A stretch of 64,000 nucleotides of DNA. It comes from Ficedula albicollis. Lineage: Eukaryota > Chordata > Aves > Passeriformes > Muscicapidae. Below the pieces are notes generated by a model. The model saw only the letters and a program-made list of their open reading frames with translations. It was not told where the DNA came from and did no database searches. The stretch lies in the NCBI RefSeq assembly GCF_000247815.1, contig NC_021673.1, positions 104,945,363 through 105,009,362 of the forward strand, read 5' to 3'. The position numbers and the translations under genes were made by a program. Positions 15,157-64,000 of the stretch are shown one piece after another; position 1 is the first letter of the stretch, and each line of letters starts with the position of its first letter.

Positions 15157-15758
15157 TTTTTTATGAGTTTGATAATTCCCTGATTTCATTTCCTTTCCCT
15201 GGTACTCCTATTCCCAATACTGCATGTTGCAATGAACACTTAACTGGGAGATGTTGCTTTCCTTGCTCTTTCTTTTCCTTAGTTTTCCAATGCATTTTGT
15301 ACATAGCATGCTTCATACACTTTGAAATTTAAAACTTTTATAGAGCTCAGGTTTTCTGCCCTCCTTTGAAAAAGAAAAGTACTTTTTTTTTGCCTTGTTC
15401 AAATTCTGTTTCATTTGGCCCATCAGCCAAATGCTGACAGTTGGTTACTACTGAAATAATACAAAAAAAAGCAAAAAAAACCCTGGGTTTTTATGAGTTT
15501 GATAATTCCCTGATTTCATTTCCTTTCCCTGGTACTCCTATTCCCAATACTGCATGTTGCAATGAACACTTAACTGGGAGATGTTGCTTTCCTTGCTCTT
15601 TCTTTTCCTTAGTTTTCCAATGCATTTTGTACATAGCATGCTTCATACACTTTGAAATTTAAAACTTTTATAGAGCTCAGGTTTTCTGCCCTCCTTTGAA
15701 AAAGAAAAGTACTTTTTTTTTGCCTTGTTCAAATTCTGTTTCATTTGGCCCATCAGCC
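15157..15758. repeat. 272-bp direct duplication with a 58-nt spacer
   Basis: 15157-15428 and 15487-15758 appear identical at an offset of 330. The spacer 15429-15486 contains a ~47-nt segment that also occurs at 12717-12763. The copies hold no gene. Confidence 0.9.
15438..15484. repeat. dispersed ~47-nt repeat (second copy at 12717-12763)
   Basis: The segment starting CAGTTGGTTACTACTGAAAT and followed by an A-rich tract is found at 12717-12763 and here, with only small differences in the A/C-rich end. It fills the junction between the two 272-bp copies. The family is not recognised. Confidence 0.75.
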
Positions 15759-15938
15759 TGGCTATATGCTGTTGTTTGGGAATTTTAAGGAATACATGCC
15801 AGTTATGCTAGACACTTGTTTCTTAACCTTCATAAACTATATTGAGGAAACTAGTTGTGGGAGAATAGTGCAGTTGATATTCATTCTTGAATGAGCAAAC
15901 TTTTGCTTACTTTGTTTGCAGTCTGAGTTTGACAGAAT

Positions 15939-16004
15939 TTTATTAATTTGTAGCGTTATAACTTTATTAAATTTATTAATTTGCAGTGTTGTAATTATTT
16001 TCAA
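15939..16004. repeat. 33-bp diverged tandem duplication
   Basis: Two copies beginning TTTATTAATTTG start at 15939 and 15972. They are AT-rich and diverged. Confidence 0.6.
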
Positions 16005-18632
16005 TACATTTCTGAGCACCAAATGCAATTAGCACATCATCTAGCCTAAGGGAGGCCACAGTAGGTAAAATGCTTTTGCTGTAGTACCCTGTCTGCATTA
16101 TGGCCCTCATTAATAATGCTGAGTGCACTTAAGCAACTGCAGAAAAAAATATTTGGCAGAGAAGACTCTCCCATTTAGAACAAGGGGCAAGGTTTCATCC
16201 TCTGTAGCTTGTTTGTGCTCTAACAGCTTGCAGAGTTCAAACAGAATGTTTTTTGTTACATTAACTGGTGTAATGAATTTGTCTTGTTGTCCTTTTTTCT
16301 GGTGCTGTGGTTGGATTGCTTAAGCGTGATTTGCAAAAGCTTGACTGGATCAGAGCTATAAAATAATCAACAGACTGTTCTGAAAGCAAGTGGTTGAGTG
16401 CTCAGCAAATGGCTGCAAAGTAATCTGTTTTACAGATAACCTGAGCTCATCCCAGGGTCTGATGTGGGGTGTACTTCTTTTTCCATAAGTGACCAGGCTC
16501 TGCAGTACAACAGAGCAGAATCTTTTACTTACCTTGGTGTGCAATGCAAGTAGAACATCATTATCTGGAAAAACCCACAAAACTTATTCTCATGTGTGTT
16601 AACAAATCTGTCAAGAATTTAAGAAGTTATTCTACTCCAGTTGGTGCTGATGAGGTCTGAGGATCTGCACTGTAGGAAAAATGCAAACTGCCAAGAACTC
16701 AGAAGGATAAGAAGTTTAGAAAATGGGCTGTAGAAAGATTGTGAGGGTTGTTTACATTGTCTGGAAAAGGGTGTGTGATAACAGCTCAGGTAAACAAAAG
16801 TTGTGATCAAGATCATGACTGATCATGAATGCAGCAAACAGGACTGAAAATTTGTAACTTTTAAAGTGATAAAGTGCCAGACTAGGCTTGTCAAGGATGT
16901 TGAGGAATATACCTCATTGGAAGCTCTTGAGAACAGACAAACTTAGAATGTTCTTACATTAAAAACTGATTAAATTAAATAAACGTAATCTTCACTAGCT
17001 AGTATTTTTGTGATTGACACATTAGTCAGCTTTGGTCTACAGTAAGAGAAGAAATAGAGAATGTGTTTTAAGAAAAGATAAGGTTCTGTCATGTTAGAGG
17101 TTTCTTTGAAGCAGGTTTATCTAAATATTGCAAATTAAAGTTTGCAGATGTTCTGCTAAAAAACCCCAAGCATACTCTGTAGTTAAATCCTGTAAACTTG
17201 ATGTTTTGCTAGTAGAAATTCTCTCTGTAGAGCTACAGAAAAAGGGATGATCAGTTTTCAAAATAATTTTAAACTAGTAGCTTGTTACCTAAGCTTATTG
17301 TGTAAGTTGTGGTGAAACTTTCAGCTTTTCAAGTGGGTTAATGCTGCAGCTAACAGATTTTTAGGCAACGTCTCCACAAAGTGGATTACAAGGCAGGTTG
17401 AGTGTTATACCTCGCATTTCTTGCTGACTGTAAGAACAGGGAATTAGTACCTTAATTCCCATAGTTTGAAGTTAGCAATTTCAGCCCATTTATTTTAGGT
17501 AAAGCAGCCTAAATATTTGATGTGATTACTGGGTAGGATTCTGATGAAAATGTGTAGAGAAGGTTAAACTAGGGATGCTTGTTGGTAAAATATAATGAGG
17601 GTAAATCTATTGAACAGCTAGGAATCTGAGCCCAAGCCTGATGGTTGCAGGGCTTTTATTTAATAAACTCATTTAATCCAAAACTTGAATAAGACAGAAC
17701 AACTAAATCAAATCTGTGCTACTGAAAACTGAGAATGTTACAAAGAATGTGACCTCAACTTCTGTGTGTAATGCTATTACATATTTTATACATTCTAATA
17801 CTGTGACATTTTATTAAATTTTGTCCTTGGTCTATTCTGTTCTCTTGAAGTGCATCAAACTGTTCTGAACAACTGTCACTGTGTATACTCTGTAGATATT
17901 TTCAGTAAAGGGGAATCCATTGCTTGTGAACAAACTTCAGCATTGCAGGCCTGTTATGAGCTGCTGATTGCCTTAACATTTTTAAAAACGCTAACTTGCA
18001 AATGAGATTAGACCCCTTCAAATATTTCTGTGTTCTGAAAAATGACACAATAAAAGCTCATTGTTACTGAACACATCAGCTCTTTATGGTTTTTAAGTCA
18101 GATCTACTTCGTTCACTTGCAAATTACTGCCTTATTACACTCAGCACAAAAAAAGCCAAAATACTTCGAGAGAAATCAGGCTGTTGGCATCACTGAATGT
18201 CTCAATGTTTCTCACTGATGTCTGGTTTAGGGTCTTCATTGTATACACTAATGAACAATCCAGAAAACTTTCTGGACTCAGTTCTTGGCTTGCTTCATGT
18301 AATCTTTTGTGTTCATTTCCCATCAGTTTGTCTTCTTTGAAAAAAAAGCCCCAACAAACACCTCTCTGATTTAGTTAGCTTTCTAGAAATACCAGACAGA
18401 TCAGTGAATCTGGATTCAGAAAGAAGCGGTCTTAAACGTGACATTTCTGTAACCGTTTTGCCATCCTTACTGTGTTCATCTGGGTACCAAAATGTATTAC
18501 CTTGTTGTGCTTGTTGAACATATTTGATGGTATAGTGAAGCCCATGTAAAGCAGAACTCTCATGTGCATCCTTCTGTTTGTACAGCTGTTTGTAAAAAAA
18601 TTACTTTAATCAGCTATGTCTGTGCAAGGAAG

Positions 18633-18755
18633 ACTGTTATTCTGGGGTCTGTCTCCCTTCATGTTCCATCTATAAAAAGTAGTTTTGCACTATCACTGTT
18701 ATTCTGGGGTCTGTCTCCCTTCATGTACCATCTATAAAAAGTAGTTTTGCACTAT
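18633..18755. repeat. 62-bp tandem duplication
   Basis: Copies start at 18633 and 18695 with ACTGTTATTCTGGGGTCTGT. They differ by a single base (ATGTTCC against ATGTACC). Confidence 0.9.
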
Positions 18756-19952
18756 GTTATATTGTGAGGATTCATACATGGTCAGAAACACAGATCATGC
18801 ATGCACTTTTCCAAAATGCACAAATCCACTTATCTTCTATCCAAAACAGAACAGTGATTAAATACTATTAATTTTCTGGTTGAAAGAATCATTAATCAGA
18901 AAAGGAAATCGGGGTTTAGTTCAGATCTAACTGTACAAAACGCAGCCAAGGGTCCTACATTGAGAAAACTTAAATAGAAGGAAGGGAAAAAAGTATGTCT
19001 AAAAAGCCTTTGACAGATGGCACACAAATGCATAAGATTTCCATATTTGCATTTAGTGATGGATATGTGCTGTGGGCTGAGCATGGACAGTAAGTCTAGT
19101 GTTGGACTGCACAGATGCTGCTCTACATGCACAGGATACCTGAGCTAGGCAAAGTGCTCCGTAAGTCCAGATATACCAGACTCATTGCATAATACTGTGG
19201 AGTGGTTATAATTCCTAGGATCTGCACTTGTGCAGTAAATCAGGTGTATCCAGAATGAAGCAACAGATATTCTGTGATTCTATGATATGCATCGACCACA
19301 GTTGGAGTTACCAGAATCCTGGAAATGTCCCAAATCCCTGAAATGCGTCTTGGTGAGAACTTAAGAATGCTTGGTAGTCTATATATGTAACAAAGTTAAA
19401 GCTTACAAACCCACTAAGAATTAACTTGAGTTTCCAGGAAAGATGATATTTACATCAGCAACAAGGAGCTTGTGAGGACTTCTGTATAACCTGGAATAGA
19501 ATAGAAGGTAGAATAACTCCTAAAGAAATGTAGGTTTTATGCTCAACCATTAACTTTACAATAGAGGGATAGCTATCCTGGCTAGAGATGTCTTTTATTT
19601 AGGCAATCCATGATGTCCTGCATGATTTATCAGTACTTTGAATCTGCGCCTATAAGCTGCATGCTCCACCTGTCTTTGTTAATTTGAAGAATCAGAGTCA
19701 ATGGGCATATTAAAGCACATAAAATAGGAATTCCCTCATCTGCCTTAAACCTCTTTGCCTGTCTTCTTTTTCCCTGGCATACTGCATGCTGACCAACTGT
19801 TCATCATTTGAAAATGTTATAACTGGCTTCATTATGAGCAGGCCTTTTTCCTGAGTTTTGCTGAAATACTAATGCTATGTCCTTCACCATAAGGTTTGCC
19901 TGCTGAACTGTACATACAACAAATCCATCCAGCCTCTGAATTACTTCTTGTC

Positions 19953-20055
19953 ATTTCCTGAAGGATTGAGCAGTGTAGAGTGTGGATGTGACAAATTCTG
20001 TCCTTATTTCCTGAAGGATTGAGCAGTGTAGAGTGTGAATGTGACAAATTCTGCC
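19953..20055. repeat. 53-bp tandem duplication
   Basis: Copies starting ATTTCCTGAAGGATTGAGCA lie at 19953 and 20006. They differ by a G/A and a T/C change. Confidence 0.9.
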
Positions 20056-20060
20056 CTTTC

Positions 20061-20084
20061 CACATTGAGGGTCACATTGAGGGT
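20061..20084. repeat. 12-bp unit tandem duplication
   Basis: CACATTGAGGGT is present twice head to tail, directly after the 53-bp duplication. Confidence 0.85.
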
Positions 20085-20672
20085 CACGTTACTAGGGTTG
20101 TAATTCCCTCCACTTCCTCTGAGCTTGGGGTGTTTTGTCTCTCTAGGAAAGCTCTGAATGATGTAATTCTGACAGTACCCAGACAGATTTTCAGTTCTCC
20201 CTTAACTGAGTTTTAGGCATGCATCTGGCTAAAACCAAGTCTTTACAAATGAGAGCAACTTGCCTGAGCATCTAATGAAAATATTGTGCTTAGCTTTTGT
20301 GCTGAGCTGTAGTGAACCAGCTGTTAATCTTTCTCAAGGTCAAATTAAGATCTATATACCTAATTTTTTTGGCATTGGGGTGTGTGCGAATCTCCTGTTT
20401 GAGGCAAAGGAGCTTCTGAATAGCTGGAAAATAATGAAAAAGTTCACCTTACCAAGAAAAGAGCAGGCCAGCAGTTAGAAGTAAATGAGTTTAGTTTAGA
20501 AATCCTTCCAGCTTTTCCCAGGAGCACCGTAGTCTCTTGCAAAATGCTGAGCAGTAATTCCCATGGTTTTGCATGGGGCACTTACCTTGCTTTCTAGTGG
20601 GAATAATATAACAAATCCAATTCAATCTATCATTTGTGCTGTACTTTAGATGGAAAACTGTGGAAGTTAAAT

Positions 20673-21104
20673 GGATGAAGGATTTAGAGGGTAAGTCCTA
20701 TGGGGAGCAGCTGAGAAGGCTGGGGTTATTTAGCCTGGAGGAAAGAAGGCTCAGGAGAGGCTTTATCACTCCCTGTAACTATCTGAAAAAGAGGGTGTAG
20801 CCAGGTGGGGGTCAGCCTATTTTCCCTGGCAACAAGTTATAGGCTGAAAGGACATAGCCTTAAGCTGTTCCTGGGGAGATTCAGATTTGACCTCAGGAGG
20901 AATTTCTTCATGGGAATAGTTGTTAAACACTGGAAATGGACTGCCCAGGGAAGTGGTGGAGTCTCACTGTCCCTGGAGGTTTTCAAGACAAAAGCCTATG
21001 TGGCACTTGATGCCATGGTCTAGTTGACAATCTGGTAATCAGTTAGAAGTTGGGCTTGATGATCTCAGAGGTCCTTTCTTAGGGACTAAATGATGTTGTG
21101 ATGT
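20673..21104 (+). mobile_element. CR1 LINE, 3' portion, + strand
   Basis: The text follows the familiar bird CR1 3' region: AAGTCCTATGGGGAGCAGCTGA, a GGAGGAAAGAAGGCTCAG stretch, CCAGGTGGGGGTCAGCCT, GGAATTTCTTCATGGGAA, CCCAGGGAAGTGGTGGAGTC, and a terminal GATGATCTCAGAGGTCC. It is 5'-truncated, as most CR1 copies are, and carries no intact reading frame. Its presence supports a bird (or other archosaur) genome. Confidence 0.9.
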
Positions 21105-22535
21105 CCTTAAAAATGCAAATATCATTTGCTAAAGTTTAAGTTTAATGAAATATGGTATCTTCTGATGGAGTTTCAAGTTAGTTACAGCCACTTGCATTTA
21201 ACACCAGGAAGACAGTCACCTGTTAATCTGTAAATGGCTCATTGAAGTGACTGATTCTGTAGTTGCTTATCTTTATCATACCTACTGCTTCCTACAAGAC
21301 ATAAGAATATCTTAGCAGATGTTTTGTCTTCTTTTTGTTTTTTTTGTTGGTTTGTTTGTTTGTTTGGTTTTTTTTTGGGGGGTGGAGAAGTGAGGGAGAA
21401 GGGAGATTGGCAGAGCAGCATCTAAGAGCTTTTGAACTCATAGCTGAGTACCTGGCTCTCCTTTGTAAAAGAATAAAGAGGAGCAATGTCCTTTGAAGAT
21501 GCAGTTCATTTATTTGAAATTTGCTTTTTTCAATTTAATTTGTAGCAAATGCTTATTGTTTCCTAATAAATAATCTCCTAATATTCTTGACCTTCCCTGA
21601 AATTAGTGGCTGCACCTCTGCAGTTTGCCTTAAAATTTATTTGTGGTAAAGAGATCCAGAGGTGAACACAGTCCAATAGGATCTGGAGACATGCAGTACC
21701 TTTCAGGATGCAACTAACCACCTCTTGCTTTTTATTTGGATCCTGGGGTAAAACTCCAGTGCAACTCACTTGGATAGAAGTGCTCTTTTTTAACTCTGTG
21801 GGACCCAGAAAACTCATGATGAGATAGTGTTGCTATTCCTTTGCCACAAGTCAATTGCCTGAAGGTTATTGGAGGCAAATTATTTCATTGTAGCAAATGG
21901 AAAGGAATGGCAAGGCTACTGTATAATGTGAGTGAAGGTAATGGCTGACGCAGGGAAGTAATGGATGGCTCTTGAAGACAGGCTGGTAGACCCCTGCATG
22001 AACAGTAATTAATGCTGAATAAAAAAGATTTTATATCATTGGAGAGAAGTGGTAAAAAGGATACCCTCTTCTACCATGGAGCTTTCTTGTCGAGTAGGAA
22101 AACCGAGGGCAGCATTTCTTCTTTGGCTCCAGCTTTACATCTGGAGATGCACTGCACACATACTGCACAAGGTGAGAGAAGCCTGTGCAGAAAACATCTT
22201 ACTGGCAGAAGAGCCTCACTAGAGTAAGTCGGTAGGATGTCTTCAGCATCCTCATCTGCATCACATTTAAATGTAATGAGAACAAGGCATTTGACCTAGT
22301 CTGGATTTAACATAAAGGAAGTCAGGATTCAAAAAAAATAAATAGCTCCATCTCCCTCCTATTAAATTTCAAGTATAGCACAATTGAAAACACGCTGTTT
22401 GTTATTCATACAGTGGTGCAGAGGGTTAGGATTTAGCCGGATTTTCAATAGCTGGAGGCAAGTCTTAAATAACACTGAGACTTTTCTCTGGGCTTTCTAG
22501 GGTAATACAATTACTGGGCATAGGCACTCTTGTTA
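21105..22535. other. non-coding stretch, probable intron 1
   Basis: No gene is recognised. A T/G-rich simple stretch with several TTTG units lies at about 21327-21382. Confidence 0.4.
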
Positions 22536-22946
22536 AATCACAGCATTGTTGGGGTTGGAAGGGACTTCAGGGGAGAGCATTTGATCCAATGACATTGCCA
22601 AAGCAGGGTCACCCTGAGTAGATTACACAGGAACTTGTTCAGGTGGGTTTTGAATGCCTCCAGAGGGAAACTCCATAACCCCCCTGGGCAGCCTGTTCCA
22701 GCCCTCTGCCACCCTCTGTGTGAAGAAGTTCTTCCTCATGTTGGGGTGAAACTTCTGTTTTACTTTATGGCCATCGCTCCTTGTCCTGTTGCTGAAGAGC
22801 CTGGAACCATCCTCTTGGCACCCACCTTTGAGATGTATAAACAGCTTAGGAATGCAAAACTTTAATTGCTGAAGAGCCTGGAACCATCCTCTTGGCATCC
22901 ACCTTTGAGATATTTATATGTATAAGCAGCTTAGGAATGCAAAACT
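22536..22946 (-). mobile_element. CR1 LINE, 3' portion, - strand, with internal duplication
   Basis: Read on the + strand it starts with the reverse complement of a CR1 3' end (AATCACAGCATTGTTGGGGT then GGAAGGGACTTC) and continues through GGGCAGCCTGTTCCAGCC and AAGAAGTTCTTCCTCATG. The last part, starting TTGCTGAAGAGCCTGGAACC, is duplicated at 22789-22865 and 22866-22946. The second copy has a ~7-nt insertion and several substitutions. Confidence 0.9.
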
Positions 22947-23904
22947 ATTGCAGTTTCTTTTGATGTATATTGTGGATAATGAAGTAAAAGAATTCATACA
23001 GTTTTACTAGTGGAGTAGACATATATTTTCACGAATGCCGCATGATTTTTATTTTTTTCAGATGAAGAAAAATGTGGTTTTAATACCTTACTATTGCAAC
23101 ACTAGCAATTAATGTGCCATAACGAGGCTATAGCTTTGATTCTAGCCCACTGGGTTTAATCACTAAAGACAGGACTCCTCATTCCAAAAGTGCTTCTTTT
23201 TCAGAGTTACTTCAGGGTGGAAATGAAGTATCTGTTACACCATAACCATGCAAGAAATCAAAGCTTTTTAGCTCATGAGGGACAATTGGAACCTGAGAAA
23301 CTGTGCTTAACTTCTATCACATACAGTATTGTAGAAATTTTATCAGTAGCCTTCAAACCAAAGTAAAGCTTTACTCCTTTTAGAAAAAGTGAAGGATTTC
23401 TGGTCTGGTAGCTGTAATCTTGAAACTTAGTCTGTTGTTACATTATTCCAGTGCACAAGAGCAAAACTATTTTAAAGTACAGTGAAGTGTTTGTGTAAAG
23501 ATTAATAAGTGGCAAGCAAAATATCCCTTAGACTTTACAGAGACTGCAGGAGAAGCCTGTAGCAAAGGTCTAAATTTCAGTCCTTAAATCTTTCAAGTCT
23601 GGAGTGTCCTGTTCAGGCCAGTGATGTTGCTGCTGCAAAGAGCTTGTGTCAAATGCCTTTTTCCGCACCAGCTGAGTGTGTGCTCTACAACCTCTTTGAT
23701 TCTGGCAGTGGGCCAGTTTTCCCCCAGGTTTTGATCAATTCGCTATGCAAGGGACGGTTTAGTAACTGGGAGATTTGGCTTGTAAACTCCTGTGTTGCTC
23801 AGCATGAAGTATCCAAATGTGGAGTGAAATAACAGGGATACTGCTGTCAGGGTGCCAACTCTGCATGCCTTACCACGTGGCTGATAAACATAATTTCTTT
23901 CAAG
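22947..23904. other. non-coding stretch immediately before LAMA1 exon 2
   Basis: No coding exon or repeat family is recognised. It ends in the exon 2 acceptor (TTTCTTTCAAG, 23894-23904), whose pyrimidine tract is short. Confidence 0.5.
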
Positions 23905-63962
<40,058 letters not shown>

Positions 63963-64000
63963 GTAAGTAAAGCAGTATAATCACACAGACACAGTCTGCT

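Larger units (their letters stand above)
15759..20672. other. non-coding stretch, probable intron 1 (third part)
   Basis: No gene is recognised. It contains small tandem duplications (15939-16004, 18633-18755, 19953-20055, 20061-20084). A short CR1-tail-like motif of two near-copies of ATTCTGTG/ATTCTATG occurs near 19269-19286. Confidence 0.4.

Overview
The window is vertebrate, almost certainly avian, nuclear DNA. Several CR1 LINE tails are present, plus a tRNA-Ile-headed, CR1-tailed SINE resembling the passerine TguSINE1 family. The one gene that can be read is laminin subunit alpha-1 (LAMA1) on the + strand. Twenty-three consecutive coding exons (homologous to mammalian exons 2-24) lie between 23905 and 63962. 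They join in frame into 1149 residues with no stop or frameshift. The product runs from the first residues of the mature N-terminus to the start of the second laminin IV (L4b) module, roughly the first third of a ~3,000-residue protein. Exon 1 (5'UTR and signal peptide) could not be identified. The gene continues beyond the right edge.

Layout: 1-1140 is AT-rich and has no recognisable feature. 1150-3180 is a CpG-rich block, the only one in the window and a plausible LAMA1 promoter/exon 1 region, but it is disrupted by a 991-nt pure C run, a 102-nt C run and a 53-nt T run. 3190-23904 is non-coding (probably intron 1), with a + strand CR1, a - strand CR1 and many short tandem duplications. 23905-39968 holds exons 2-6 (LN polymerisation domain). 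39879-47969 holds exons 6-11 (LE1-LE4 and the first part of LE5). 48910-53044 holds exons 12-15 (L4a globular module). 52933-63962 holds exons 15-24 (LE5 second part to LE13, then the LE half before L4b).

Beyond the gene, two kinds of anomaly dominate. The first is long perfect C homopolymers (991, 102, 602 and 809 nt), two of them sandwiched between T runs. The second is about 18 head-to-tail near-identical duplications of 12-366 bp, whose copies differ by a few SNP-like changes or, in several cases, by more. Both look more like assembly or haplotype artefacts than biology, but some may be real. Other curiosities are a perfect 20-bp-arm inverted repeat in intron 6, a GC-AG intron 2, a duplication junction holding a ~47-nt segment also found 2.7 kb upstream, and RAE where mouse alpha-1 is recalled to have a cryptic RGD. 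I found no novel multi-gene system.
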